Positions 34,906 to 45,525 of a stretch of 64,000 nucleotides of DNA are shown in pieces (position 1 is the stretch's first letter; every line of letters begins with the position of its first letter). The position numbers were made by a program, and so were the translations under genes. The notes under the pieces were generated by a model. It was not told the origin of the DNA. It did no database searches and saw nothing but the letters and a program-made list of their open reading frames with translations. This DNA is from Bacteroidota bacterium (GTDB lineage Bacteria > Bacteroidota > Bacteroidia > Bacteroidales > FEN-979), in NCBI GenBank assembly GCA_026391715.1, contig JAPLDO010000209.1:28528-92527 (forward strand), read 5' to 3'.

Positions 34906-37490
34906 TTTTTATTTGAATTGCTTAACATGACGCTGATTGGCTCCACAAACTGGTCAATGTCGCCTGCTCCGAGAGTAAGTAAAATCTCTGGGTTGCAGTT
35001 TTTTATTTCTTCCAGGAGGTCTTCCTTCCGAACGATTTTTTTCTTTGTCAACCGTACTTTATCAAGAATAAGTTTTGCAGTTACTCCTTCAATGGGCTTT
35101 TCCCGTGCAGGATAAATTTCCAGCAGTAGCAACTCGTCGAGTAATTCGAGGCTCCTGGCAAATTCATCTGCCAGATCGCGGGTGCGTGAGTAGAGATGCG
35201 GTTGAAAAATTCCGGTAATCTTCTTATCAGGATAGAGCTCCCTCGCAGCGCCGATGCTCGCCCGCAACTCCTCCGGATGATGCGCATAATCGTCAATGTA
35301 AACCAGGTTGGGCTGCCTAACTCGAAATTCAAACCGGCGAATGACGCCTTGATAGGAACTCATGGCTGTTCGTAGGCAGTCGTGCCCGATTCCAATAGTG
35401 ATTCCTGTGGCGAGAGCTGCAACAGCGTTTTCGAGGTTGAACATACCCGGTACGCTAAGTATCATATTGGCGATTTCGCCGCCGGGATATATAAAATCGA
35501 AATTCAGCGTGCCTTCCGTCAGGCGAATATTTCTCGCAGAAAAGGCTGCTTCACCCTTAACTATGTAACCAAAAACTGAATATTGATTTTTCAAAACCGG
35601 CACAACTAAAGTTCCTTCCTTCATTATCAGAGTTCCGTTGGCTTTGATTTTTCCGGTAAATTCAGAAAATGTTTTTAGAAGGTCGCCATGATTGCCGTAA
35701 ATATCAAGATGATCCGCGTCAGCAGAAGTGATTATAGCTATTTCGGGGTTCAGTTGCAGAAATGATTTATCGTATTCATCGGCTTCAACAACGCAGAAAA
35801 AGTTGGCAAGATGGTAAGGTGGTAAGGTGGTAAGGTGGTAAGGTGGTACGGTGGTAAGGTAGGTGGTGTTGTAGTTTGTTGAGATTCCGCCGAGGAAAGC
35901 GAGGTAGTTGACGCCGGCGGTTTGAAGTATGTGGGCAATCAGGGTTGAGGTTGTTGTTTTGCCATGTGTTCCGGCAACGGCAATTGTGCGGTATTGCGAT
36001 GAAATCATGCCGAGCGCCTCGGCGCGCTTTTTCAGTTGAAAGTTGTGTTTCCTGAAATATTGCAGTTCTTTGTGGTTTTCCGGTATTGCCGGAGTATATA
36101 CGATTAGTTCAATATCCTGTGGAATTTGACTGATATCTTCGGTGAAATGAATGTTCATTCCTTCCTTCCGCAACTGATCCGTCAGCGGGGTTTCAGTTTT
36201 GTCATAACCGGCAATTTTTGCTCCATGCGAAGCATAATATCTCGCCAACGCGCTCATTCCGATTCCGCCGATACCGAGAAAATAAACTGATTTGGGTATT
36301 GTAATTTCAGATTTCAGATTTCGGATTTCAGATTTCAGATTTCGGATTTCAGATTTCGGATTTGCGATTTGCGGATTCTTTTCGTTAAGCAGCGATAAAG
36401 CTTCCAGAGCAATTTTCTCAGCCGCATCAGGTATTCCGAGTTTTGAAATATTGTTTCTAAGTTCAGCCATCAGCGGTTCATTCTGAAGAGTGTCCGTGAT
36501 AGTTTTACCAAGCGATGAAATAGCTTCATGATCCGGAATCAGAATTGCAGCATTGCTCAATACCAGCGACTTTGCATTTCTGGTTTGATGATCTTCGGCA
36601 ACATTCGGCGATGGTATCAGGATTACCGGTTTTCCGATTACGCATAACTCCGAAATCGCTATGGCGCCGGCGCGGGAAACAACGATATCGGCAGCGGAAT
36701 AGGCAAGATCCATGCGTTCAATAAATGGAACAATCACCGTTGAAGGGAATTTTTCGCCGATTTGCTCCCGAATTTTCTCGAAATAGATTTTGCCGGTTTG
36801 CCAAAGAATCTGGATTGCCCTGAAAGTCTGATCTTCCTGTTTTTCCTGTGATAGAACAAAAGACAGTACAGCTTCATTAATGGTTCGCGCGCCAAGACTG
36901 CCTCCAATTACAAGGATTGTTTTTTTGTCGGGGTCGAGCGCGAAATGTTTGAGCGCATCCTCTTTTTTATTGGAGAGATTTACCAGATTCTGTCTGATCG
37001 GATTCCCGGTTAAAACGATCTTTTCTGCCGGGAAATACTTCGCCATCTCTTTATATGCCACACATATTCTGGTTACTTTCGCGCTCAGTATCCGGTTTGT
37101 AACGCCGGGAAAAGAATTTTGCTCCTGAATTAATGTAGGGATTCCGCGTGATGCGGCAATGCGCAAAGTTGGACCGCTTGCATAGCCGCCAACTCCGATT
37201 ACTACATCGGGTTTGAATCTGGAAATTATTGAACGCGCTTTGATTAGACTTTCTATCAGGCGAAAGGGGAAAGTGGCGTTTTTCCAGGTCAGCCGACGCT
37301 GAAAACCGGTTACGGGAAGTCCTTCAATACGATAACCTGCAGCGGGAACTTTTTCCATCTCCATTTTTCCATTGGCTCCAATGAACAGAATATCTATCTC
37401 TTTTATCAGCGATTTCAGCGCATTCGCAATGGCAATAGCCGGAAAAACGTGACCGCCGGTGCCTCCTCCGCTGATTATTACGCGTATCAT
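34902..37490 (-). CDS. MurG-MurC single-ORF fusion
   Basis: N-half MurG (SGGGTGGHVFPAIAIA, GVGGYASGPTLRIAA, ISELCVIGKPVILIPSPNVAEDHQ); C-half MurC (YFLGIGGIGMSALARYY, VAGTHGKTTTSTLIA, VVEADEYDKSFLQL, DDYAHHPEE); joined by NLKSEIR repeats with no stop. Confidence 0.93.
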   Translation of the reverse strand: MIRVIISGGGTGGHVFPAIAIANALKSLIKEIDILFIGANGKMEMEKVPAAGYRIEGLPVTGFQRRLTWKNATFPFRLIESLIKARSIISRFKPDVVIGVGGYASGPTLRIAASRGIPTLIQEQNSFPGVTNRILSAKVTRICVAYKEMAKYFPAEKIVLTGNPIRQNLVNLSNKKEDALKHFALDPDKKTILVIGGSLGARTINEAVLSFVLSQEKQEDQTFRAIQILWQTGKIYFEKIREQIGEKFPSTVIVPFIERMDLAYSAADIVVSRAGAIAISELCVIGKPVILIPSPNVAEDHQTRNAKSLVLSNAAILIPDHEAISSLGKTITDTLQNEPLMAELRNNISKLGIPDAAEKIALEALSLLNEKNPQIANPKSEIRNLKSEIRNLKSEITIPKSVYFLGIGGIGMSALARYYASHGAKIAGYDKTETPLTDQLRKEGMNIHFTEDISQIPQDIELIVYTPAIPENHKELQYFRKHNFQLKKRAEALGMISSQYRTIAVAGTHGKTTTSTLIAHILQTAGVNYLAFLGGISTNYNTTYLTTVPPYHLTTLPPYHLANFFCVVEADEYDKSFLQLNPEIAIITSADADHLDIYGNHGDLLKTFSEFTGKIKANGTLIMKEGTLVVPVLKNQYSVFGYIVKGEAAFSARNIRLTEGTLNFDFIYPGGEIANMILSVPGMFNLENAVAALATGITIGIGHDCLRTAMSSYQGVIRRFEFRVRQPNLVYIDDYAHHPEELRASIGAARELYPDKKITGIFQPHLYSRTRDLADEFARSLELLDELLLLEIYPAREKPIEGVTAKLILDKVRLTKKKIVRKEDLLEEIKNCNPEILLTLGAGDIDQFVEPISVMLSNSNKK
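35811..35866. repeat. GGTAAGGT octamer tandem repeat inside murC
   Basis: ggtaaggtggtaaggtggtaaggtggtaaggtggtacggtggtaaggt; encodes TTVPPYHLTTLPPYHL. Confidence 0.9.
36304..36375. repeat. GATTTCA/GATTTCG heptamer tandem repeat at the murG/murC junction
   Basis: atttcagatttcagatttcggatttcagatttcagatttcggatttcagatttcgg. Confidence 0.9.
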
Positions 37491-38707
37491 ATTGCCGGCG
37501 CTATTTGAGGTTTTGAAATAAGTTTTGGCTCCTGTAGCACTTCAACCTCAGTGCCGCCTTCGGTTTCTATTTCCGTTGTTCGGCTTACGCTTAAAATGAT
37601 TCCGAGAGAAATGCTTGTAAACCATATTGACGTTCCGCCCATGCTGACAAGCGGCAACGTTTGTCCGGTTACAGGAAAAAGGTTTACCGCAACCGCCATG
37701 TTTATCAAAGCCTGAAAAACAAGGCTGAAACCAATGCCGATGCTCAGAAGCGACCCGAAATTTCCCTGACTTCGGCTCGCAATTTTGATCACCCTGAAAA
37801 ACAATATCAGGTAGAGCAGCAAAACAAAAGAGCCTCCTACAATCCCATATTCCTCAATAATAATTGCAAAAATAAAATCGGAATAGGGGTGAGGAAGGAA
37901 ATTTCGCTGGGTGCTTTTTCCGGGTGATTTGCCAATGATTCCTCCCTGGACAATAGCAATTTTAGCCTGATCCACCTGGTAGGTTGCATCTACATCAGCT
38001 TCGGTTTTATTGATGAAATGGTCAAGTCGCGCTACCCAGGTAGTTCCGCGTGAAAACAGGTTTGGAAAATTCACTGCGAGCAGAAAAATTATGACAAGGG
38101 CTGCGATTCCGAGAATTATTAATGAAATCATGTATTTCATGCTCACCCTGCCAATGAACATCAGAACGAGGCATGTTGCGAACAATATTGCCGCAGTTGA
38201 AAAGTTGGCGGGCAAAATAAGAATTGTGACAAGTATTACAGGAATAATCACTGGTAAAAAACCCTTTCTGAAATCCTGCACAAGTTCCTGTTTTTTACTT
38301 AGAACCCTGGCGAGATACATGATGAGGAAAAGCTTGGCGACGTCGGAACTCTGGAAGGTGAGGTTTACGATAGGAACTGTAAGCCAGCGGTTGGCTTCAT
38401 TGAGGTTGGTGCCGGAAACCAGCGTAAGAATTAAAAGTGGTATGGTAATAACCATGCCAATTCGGGAAATCCAGGAATATTGAGTATATCTGATGAGATG
38501 TGTGCCATACATCAAAGCCAGTCCAAAGGCGAGAATCATAAAGTGTTTAAACAGATAATATTCGGTGTTCCCGTGATGCTTTTTATAAGCAAGGGTTCCG
38601 GTTGAACTATAAACTGCCAGTAGTGAGAAGATCGAAAGAAGGATTACAACAACCCAGATCACCCGGTCGCCTTTTACATTTTTGGCAAATTTCAGCGTCG
38701 ACATCAT
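37487..38707 (-). CDS. ftsW: Cell division protein FtsW/RodA/SpoVE family
   Basis: SEDS motifs: GKSTQRNFLPHPYSDFIFAIIIEEYG, TGQTLPLVSMGGTS. Confidence 0.93.
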   Translation of the reverse strand: MMSTLKFAKNVKGDRVIWVVVILLSIFSLLAVYSSTGTLAYKKHHGNTEYYLFKHFMILAFGLALMYGTHLIRYTQYSWISRIGMVITIPLLILTLVSGTNLNEANRWLTVPIVNLTFQSSDVAKLFLIMYLARVLSKKQELVQDFRKGFLPVIIPVILVTILILPANFSTAAILFATCLVLMFIGRVSMKYMISLIILGIAALVIIFLLAVNFPNLFSRGTTWVARLDHFINKTEADVDATYQVDQAKIAIVQGGIIGKSPGKSTQRNFLPHPYSDFIFAIIIEEYGIVGGSFVLLLYLILFFRVIKIASRSQGNFGSLLSIGIGFSLVFQALINMAVAVNLFPVTGQTLPLVSMGGTSIWFTSISLGIILSVSRTTEIETEGGTEVEVLQEPKLISKPQIAPAI

Positions 38708-38710
38708 GAA

Positions 38711-39259
38711 CTACAAATTTTTAACCGCTTTACGGAATGCTTTACCGCGTTCCTCGAAATTTTCAAACAGGTCAAATGAAGCGCAGGCGGGCGATAAAAG
38801 AATTACGTCGCCTTTTTTACCCATGCTATATGCTTGCTGAACGGCATCTTCCATAGAAGTAGTGTCGGTCAATGGAATCCCGAGAGGAGCAAAGGCTTCA
38901 TGAATCCGCCGATTATCTTTTCCGAGGCAGATAATCGCTTTAACCTTTGCGCTAACCTGTGGGTAAACGATACAATAATCATTGCCGGTTTCAACTCCTC
39001 CAACAATCCAAACCACAGGTTTGTTAAAATTTTCCAATGCAAACCAGGTAGCGTTGATTGTTGACGATTTCGAATCGTTGATAAATTCCATTCCTTGTAT
39101 CGTCGCCACAAATTCGAGGCGATGCTCAAACTGTTGAAAGCCGTAAAAACTTTCCATGATATTCTTCTTTCTGATCTCGCGGATTTTGGGACCAATTGTT
39201 GCAGCAAGCCATTCATACCTGGTTGATTTTCCCTCTGTTGCTAATGTTTCGTATATCAT
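38711..39259 (-). CDS. murD: MurD, C-terminal domain only (truncated)
   Basis: FQQFEHRLEFVATIQGMEFINDSKSSTINATWFALENFNKPVVWIVGG...VILLSPACASFDLFENFEERGKAF; N-terminal and ATPase (GTNGKTT) domains absent. Confidence 0.85.
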   Translation of the reverse strand: MIYETLATEGKSTRYEWLAATIGPKIREIRKKNIMESFYGFQQFEHRLEFVATIQGMEFINDSKSSTINATWFALENFNKPVVWIVGGVETGNDYCIVYPQVSAKVKAIICLGKDNRRIHEAFAPLGIPLTDTTSMEDAVQQAYSMGKKGDVILLSPACASFDLFENFEERGKAFRKAVKNL

Positions 39260-39264
39260 CGAAG

Positions 39265-40518
39265 TTATCGGATTTTAAGAGTAACAATAGTTAATACGGC
39301 AAGCATAATCCCTACAATCAGAAATCGCATCACGATCTTTGATTCATGGTAACCGAGTTTCTGGAAATGATGATGTAACGGCGACATTTTGAAAATACGC
39401 CTGCCTGCGCCATATTTCCTTTTAGTATATTTAAACCAGGAAACCTGCATCACCACCGAAAGATTCTCAGCCAGAAATATGCCGCAGAAAATGGGAATCA
39501 TAATCTCTTTCCTTATCATTATGGCAAACACTGCAATGATTCCGCCAAGGGCAAGACTTCCTGTATCGCCCATGAAAACCTGGGCAGGGAATGAGTTGTA
39601 CCAGAGAAATCCGATACAGGCGCCTACAAATGCCGAAATATAGATAGCCAATTCACCGGAATTTGGTATATACATTATATTCAAATAGTTGGCGAATACA
39701 ATGTTACCCGAAACGTACGCAAGTACGCCAAGAGTTAAGCCAATGATGGCTGAAGTTCCCGTGGCAAGCCCGTCGAGCCCATCGGTAAGATTTGCCCCAT
39801 TGGAAACGGCAATGATGATAAAGATTACAATGGGAATAAAGACAAGCCATGCCCATTTCTTAGCGCCTTCGCCAAGCCATGAAACCAGTAAACTGTAATC
39901 AAATTCATTGTTTTTGAAAAAAGGAATGGTTGTTTTGGTTGATTTTACCGGCGTTTTTGTAAACAGATGGGTTTTGTCGCCCTGCGATTCCATATTGAAT
40001 ACTTCGGCGGCGGGTACATACGCCGTTTGCCTGATTCGTTCCCTTATCACAATGCTGTCGCTGAAATACATGGTAATTCCTACAATTAGTCCGAGACCGA
40101 TCTGACCGAGCACCTTCACCCTTCCTGATAATCCTTGTTTATCTTTTTTAAATACTTTGATATAGTCGTCGAGGAAACCGATTATACCAAGCCACACGGT
40201 TGCAATAAGCGCCAGAATTATATAGATATTGTTGAGTTTCGCAAACAGTAGCGACGGTATCAGAATAGCCGCCAGTATTATCAATCCACCCATTGTTGGC
40301 GTTCCATGCTTGCTGTTTTGTCCCTCCAGACCGAGGTCGCGAATAGTTTCGCCAACTTGTTTGCTTCTCAGGAAATTTATCAGCCTTTTCCCGATAATCA
40401 GGGAGATGAACAGAGATGTGATCAAAGCAAATGCCGCCCTGAACGAGATATATTGAAATACGCCAGCCCCGGGGAAATTATATGCTTTATCAAGCCAGGT
40501 AAACAAATAGTAGAACAT
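39265..40518 (-). CDS. mraY: Phospho-N-acetylmuramoyl-pentapeptide transferase
   Basis: [53 protein letters not shown]. Confidence 0.96.
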   Translation of the reverse strand: MFYYLFTWLDKAYNFPGAGVFQYISFRAAFALITSLFISLIIGKRLINFLRSKQVGETIRDLGLEGQNSKHGTPTMGGLIILAAILIPSLLFAKLNNIYIILALIATVWLGIIGFLDDYIKVFKKDKQGLSGRVKVLGQIGLGLIVGITMYFSDSIVIRERIRQTAYVPAAEVFNMESQGDKTHLFTKTPVKSTKTTIPFFKNNEFDYSLLVSWLGEGAKKWAWLVFIPIVIFIIIAVSNGANLTDGLDGLATGTSAIIGLTLGVLAYVSGNIVFANYLNIMYIPNSGELAIYISAFVGACIGFLWYNSFPAQVFMGDTGSLALGGIIAVFAIMIRKEIMIPIFCGIFLAENLSVVMQVSWFKYTKRKYGAGRRIFKMSPLHHHFQKLGYHESKIVMRFLIVGIMLAVLTIVTLKIR

Positions 40519-40522
40519 GTGT

Positions 40523-41995
40523 TTATTGATTTATCATGTTTTCATTCCCGAATATTTCTCCAAGCGCCTCTTTGTCGTCAAAATGATGCCGGATGCCTTT
40601 AATCTCCTGGTAGGTTTCATGTCCTTTCCCGGCTACCAGGATAATGTCGCCGGGTTTTGATAAAATACAAGCTGTTTTGATCGCCTCTTTACGGTTTACA
40701 ATCACAAGCGCTTTCGCCGAATGTTGCGCTTCAACCCCTTGCCTCATTTCGTCGAGAATTGTTTCAGGATCTTCATTGCGCGGATTGTCGGAAGTCAGTA
40801 TTACGTAGTCGCTGAGGGTGACGGCGATTTTTGCCATTACCGGTCTTTTGGCGGCGTCTCTGTTGCCGCCCGCCCCTACAACGGTAATTAATCGTTCATT
40901 ATGAGTTCGGATTTCATTGATAGTTTCGAGAACGTTTTTCAATGCGTCCGGCGTGTGAGCGTAGTCAACAATGGCTGTAATATTGGTATTTGTCCGCAAA
41001 TAGTTGAACCTGCCGGCAACGGGTTCAAGCAGGCTCAGTATTTCAAGCGTTCTGGTTTTATCCTGATTCAGCAGCATTGCCGTTGCATAAACTGCAAGAA
41101 GGTTGCTCGCATTGAATTTTCCAATCATCTTAAACCAAACTTCATCTCCATCCACGTTCAGTAACAAACCATGAAAACTGTTTTCGATCACGCGGCAACG
41201 GTAATCGGCAAGCGACTGAAGACTGTATGTATATTTCGCGGCGCTTGTGTTCTGAAGCATCACCAGCCCGTTTTTATCATCTTTGTTTACAATTGCAAAA
41301 GCTTCAGCCGGTAGCGAATCGAAGAAAGACTTTTTAGCCTTCAGGTATGCGCCAAATGTTTTATGGTAATCAAGATGATCGTGAGTGAGGTTGGTAAAAA
41401 TTCCACCGGTGAAAGTTAAGCCGGCAATCCTGTTCTGGTCAATAGCGTGTGATGAAACCTCCATGAAGCAATATTCGCAACCATCGGCAACCATGTATGC
41501 AAGAAGTTCATTCAACTGAATAGGATCAGGCGTGGTGTGCGTGGAGGAATATTCCTGATGATTTATTTTATTTACAATGGTAGAGATTAATCCGGAAGCG
41601 TAGCCAAGCGCGAGGAAAAGCTGATAAAGCAGTGTGGCAATAGTCGTTTTGCCGTTGGTTCCGGTAACGCCGACGAGTTTTATGTTTAATGATGGGTTTC
41701 CATAAAAAGCCGAGGCGATTTTTCCCAAAGCAACGCTGCTGTTGCCGGTTTCAATATAACAGATATAAGGATAACGATTTTCGGGTAAAGCTTCGCAAAC
41801 AACGGCAACCGCTCCATTCGATATTGCCTGTTCAATATAATCATGACCATCGGAAGAGGTTCCTCTGATGGCAAAAAACAGATATCCGGCATTAATTTTC
41901 CTTGAATCAAACTGAATTCCGCAGATTTCAACCTCCGCGGAACCCGATATGGTCACGACGGTAATATTACCGATGAGTTTGCTGAGGAGCATCAT
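40523..41995 (-). CDS. murE: UDP-MurNAc-tripeptide synthetase MurE
   Basis: [51 protein letters not shown]. Confidence 0.95.
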   Translation of the reverse strand: MMLLSKLIGNITVVTISGSAEVEICGIQFDSRKINAGYLFFAIRGTSSDGHDYIEQAISNGAVAVVCEALPENRYPYICYIETGNSSVALGKIASAFYGNPSLNIKLVGVTGTNGKTTIATLLYQLFLALGYASGLISTIVNKINHQEYSSTHTTPDPIQLNELLAYMVADGCEYCFMEVSSHAIDQNRIAGLTFTGGIFTNLTHDHLDYHKTFGAYLKAKKSFFDSLPAEAFAIVNKDDKNGLVMLQNTSAAKYTYSLQSLADYRCRVIENSFHGLLLNVDGDEVWFKMIGKFNASNLLAVYATAMLLNQDKTRTLEILSLLEPVAGRFNYLRTNTNITAIVDYAHTPDALKNVLETINEIRTHNERLITVVGAGGNRDAAKRPVMAKIAVTLSDYVILTSDNPRNEDPETILDEMRQGVEAQHSAKALVIVNRKEAIKTACILSKPGDIILVAGKGHETYQEIKGIRHHFDDKEALGEIFGNENMINQ

Positions 41996-44139
41996 GCCTT
42001 AATTTGAGTTTTTTCATTTCTTACCTGCAATTCGATCACTACCGGCATTCCTTTTGAAACCGGCATTCCCGGCGCAATTGATTGTTTGACTACGGTTCCC
42101 CTGCCGTTCACCAGCACATTCATTCCCTGCGATTCGAGCAGGAAGATGGCGTCTTTCAGTCCCATTCCGCAAACGTCGGGCATTGTTCCTTTGACGACAG
42201 AGGCGGCTGAAAGAACGATCTTATCCCCGTCATCAGTAGGTCTTACCCAGGAAGATGAACCATTTTCAGCGCGTGTATTCATTCCAAGTATTCTGAAAGC
42301 CTCCGACAAATCTTTGAACTGACCAGCCTGAGCGAAAGGCAAAGGCGAAGAAACTGTATCGTGCGGCAATGGAATCAAAATATCGGGACGAATGGCGTAA
42401 AGTTTATCAGAAAGTTCGCGGAAAACCGGCGCGGCAACGGCGCCGCCATAATATTTTCCCTTCTTAGGGTTGTTAATGACTACGATGAGGCTGTATTTGG
42501 GATTATCGGCTGGAAAATACCCGACAAAGGAACCTTTGTATTGAACCTGGTTTGTGCCCTGTCTGTATCCCTTATTCCCTGCGGCAATCTGCGCAGTTCC
42601 TGTTTTTCCGGCAATTTTATAATTTGGCGACTTGATGCTGGCTCCGGTTCCTTCTTCAACAACGCCTTCGAGCATTTTTTTGGCTTGTTCGATTGCCGAT
42701 GGAGAAACTATCTGGCGATTCAACACAACCGGATTAAACCGTTGGATTATTCGTCCGTTTCTTCTGATTTCACGAACAAATAACGGTTTTACCATTACTC
42801 CATTGTTTGCCACGGCATTGTAGAGCGTAAGCAAATGGATTGGAGCGAGGGAAATTTCGTAACCGATGGATATCCACGGTAATGATAATGCTGACCAATA
42901 CTTGCTTTTAGTTGTTTTTATATAGGGTTTTCCTTCTCCTGCAATCTGTAATCCTAGCGGACGGTTTATTCCGATTTTGTATAAACCGTCAATATATTTC
43001 TGAGGATTTGTTGAGTAGGCAGAATAGATCATTCTTGATGTGCCTACATTTGACGACTTTTCGAAGACCTGCAAGGCAGTCAGAACCCCCAGCCCGTGAT
43101 GTGAATCTTCCATTTTCCGTCCTGAATAGCTTGTTATACCGCCGTAGCAATTGAGCGGGGTGGCGAGATTAATTTTTTCATCGTTCAAAGCCACGAGGAA
43201 GGAAGCCAGTTTAAAGGTTGAGCCGGTTTCCTGGCTTTCGCCGATAGCGTAATTGAATATCTCTTCATAGGTTCCCTTTTTTGTTCTGCCAAGATTTGCC
43301 ATTGCCCGCAAATAGCCAGTTTTAACCTCCATCAGAATTACGCATCCATGGTCGGCGCTGTCGGCGATAAGTTCTTTACGAAGAGCTGATTCAGCCAGAT
43401 CCTGTAAGTTGACATCGAGAGTTGATACTACGTCGTCTCCGTTTTGCGGTTCAACCTGGCTTTCCGGATCTGCGGGCATCCAGGCGCGACCGCTTATACG
43501 GCGAACCAATCGCTGACCATTAACACCCTCCAGATTTTTCGTAAATGCTCCTTCCAGCCCTACAAATACTTTTTTGTCGCCCTCGCCGCTTTCGTAACCA
43601 ACAATCCGGCGCGCCAGCGATTTGTAGGGAAGCTCGCGGTCGTACTGGGCAAGCACGATTAGTCCGCCTTTATATTGACCTCTTTTGAATATCGGGAACC
43701 GCCTCATTTCATTCAGTTGCGGATAGGTGATATCCCTGTGGATTAAAAGATAACGGCTCTTGTTGCGGCGTCCTTCGCAAAGCATATCTTTAAATGCCGA
43801 CGCCGGGCGGTCTTTGAATAATTGCGACAGACATATCGCGAGAGAGTCAACATTACTTGTAAACACTTTATCGGTGATGGAATCGGTCATAATATCCATA
43901 CGTACTTCAAAGTTTGGAACCGAAACGGCAAACAGGCTGCCGTCGTCTGCAAGGATATTTCCTCTTACTGCAACAAGTTCTTCGAGGTGAATTTCCTGTT
44001 TTTTTGCCATTTCAAGAAATTCCTCTTTCTCGAACTGTTGAATCATTATAACGCGACCGATAATGACAAGCCCGAATAGTAAAACCACGAGGTAAACCAG
44101 GTAAACGCGGATCAATATGTCTTTTTTGATCTCTTTCAT
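41992..44139 (-). CDS. ftsI: Penicillin-binding protein (FtsI-like) with PASTA domain
   Basis: SxxK ETGSTFKLAS, SSN motif EKSSNVGTS, KTGTAQIA; C-terminal PASTA (MPDVCGMGLKDAIFLLESQGMNV). Confidence 0.93.
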   Translation of the reverse strand: MKEIKKDILIRVYLVYLVVLLFGLVIIGRVIMIQQFEKEEFLEMAKKQEIHLEELVAVRGNILADDGSLFAVSVPNFEVRMDIMTDSITDKVFTSNVDSLAICLSQLFKDRPASAFKDMLCEGRRNKSRYLLIHRDITYPQLNEMRRFPIFKRGQYKGGLIVLAQYDRELPYKSLARRIVGYESGEGDKKVFVGLEGAFTKNLEGVNGQRLVRRISGRAWMPADPESQVEPQNGDDVVSTLDVNLQDLAESALRKELIADSADHGCVILMEVKTGYLRAMANLGRTKKGTYEEIFNYAIGESQETGSTFKLASFLVALNDEKINLATPLNCYGGITSYSGRKMEDSHHGLGVLTALQVFEKSSNVGTSRMIYSAYSTNPQKYIDGLYKIGINRPLGLQIAGEGKPYIKTTKSKYWSALSLPWISIGYEISLAPIHLLTLYNAVANNGVMVKPLFVREIRRNGRIIQRFNPVVLNRQIVSPSAIEQAKKMLEGVVEEGTGASIKSPNYKIAGKTGTAQIAAGNKGYRQGTNQVQYKGSFVGYFPADNPKYSLIVVINNPKKGKYYGGAVAAPVFRELSDKLYAIRPDILIPLPHDTVSSPLPFAQAGQFKDLSEAFRILGMNTRAENGSSSWVRPTDDGDKIVLSAASVVKGTMPDVCGMGLKDAIFLLESQGMNVLVNGRGTVVKQSIAPGMPVSKGMPVVIELQVRNEKTQIKA

Positions 44140-44143
44140 CTCT

Positions 44144-44626
44144 CTATTTGCCTGTTGGTTTCAAGGATTCTCCTGAATACTGAATTTTATATGGAGGAAT
44201 TTTCGATTCTTTCAATCCCAGTCCGATGGCGCGTTTTGAAATTTCCGACTGTCGTCCCTGGAACATCAGAATTGATTTTGTAGTAATATATTGGTATCGA
44301 AGTTCTTTAAGTTCACTCTTGGTGCGATCAATGGTTTTGAATATTTTTTCAGTGTAATAGGTATTGCTGATAAAAATCATAGTCAGAAACCCCAGAAATA
44401 GGATGTATCCGATATTTCCGGCTACGGTTTCCTTTGAAAGGTAGTCGCCGCCGAGAAATTCCTGCACTGCCTTTCTGCCTTTATGTGACTTTTTAATTGC
44501 TCGTAGCGGTTCTCCGGCATTATTTTCTTTAACTTCTTTCGGTGGTTCCGGAACATGAAAATCTTCCGCAGAAGCTTGTTCCTGCGAATTTTTTATCTTA
44601 TTTTCATATTTCAGGTTTTCTCTCAC
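44144..44626 (-). CDS. FtsL-like small membrane protein
   Basis: Single TM + coiled coil, position between rsmH and PBP. Confidence 0.7.
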   Translation of the reverse strand: MRENLKYENKIKNSQEQASAEDFHVPEPPKEVKENNAGEPLRAIKKSHKGRKAVQEFLGGDYLSKETVAGNIGYILFLGFLTMIFISNTYYTEKIFKTIDRTKSELKELRYQYITTKSILMFQGRQSEISKRAIGLGLKESKIPPYKIQYSGESLKPTGK

Positions 44627-45525
44627 TTAATGATTTTTTCGGCTATCCTGAGTCTGGCGCTCCGGGCGCGGTTATTCTCTTCCAATTCTTCTGTTGAAGG
44701 AACGATGGCTTTTCTGTTGATTATTTTCAAAGGAACGATAAGGTTTCCAAAAAAATCCTTTTGCAGAATTCCATCAAAATTTCCAGACCGGAACCAGTTT
44801 TTGACAAGTTTATCTTCAATGGAATGGTAGGAAATTACAACCAACCTTCCTCCAGGTTTCAGAACCTCCGTAGCCTGGGTTAAAAAATCGCGCAAGGCTT
44901 CTGTTTCCTCGTTAACTTCAATCCTCAGCGCCTGGAAAACCTGAGCCTCATATTTGAACTCTTTTCCGCGTTCGGCGCAGGTATCGGCGATTTCCCGCAG
45001 GCGGGTTGTGGTTTCAATGGTTTGCTCGCGCCGTGCCTCAGTTATTCTTGAGGCAAGCTTTCTGGAGTTTTTTATCTCACCATATTTATATAATAAGGAT
45101 GCAAGAGCCTCTTCGCTATATTTATTTACAATATCACGGGCGGTTACTCCTTTTCTACGATCCATACGCATGTCAAGATTTCCGTCGAAACGCGTTGAAA
45201 ACCCTCTGTCGGGCTGGTCAATCTGATGTGAAGAAATACCAAGATCGGCAAGAATGCCATCAACGGGAAACGCTTTATGTAACTTTAAAAAATTGCGTAA
45301 AAACCTGAAATTGCTGTTTACAAGCGACAATCTGGGGTCGTCAATCCGGTTTGCCAGGGCTGCTTCATCCTGATCGAATCCGATTAATTTTCCATCTCTG
45401 AGTTGTGAAAGAATTGCCGCTGAATGACCGGCTCCGCCATAAGTTGCATCAACATAAGTACCGCCGGGGCGGATGGCGAGCGCATCAATACTTTCCCTCA
45501 AAAGGACGCTTCTATGGTACATCAT
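44623..45525 (-). CDS. rsmH: 16S rRNA (cytosine(1402)-N(4))-methyltransferase RsmH
   Basis: YHRSVLLRESIDAL, DATYGGAGHSAAI, ADLGISSHQIDQPDRGFS. Confidence 0.96.
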   Translation of the reverse strand: MMYHRSVLLRESIDALAIRPGGTYVDATYGGAGHSAAILSQLRDGKLIGFDQDEAALANRIDDPRLSLVNSNFRFLRNFLKLHKAFPVDGILADLGISSHQIDQPDRGFSTRFDGNLDMRMDRRKGVTARDIVNKYSEEALASLLYKYGEIKNSRKLASRITEARREQTIETTTRLREIADTCAERGKEFKYEAQVFQALRIEVNEETEALRDFLTQATEVLKPGGRLVVISYHSIEDKLVKNWFRSGNFDGILQKDFFGNLIVPLKIINRKAIVPSTEELEENNRARSARLRIAEKIIK

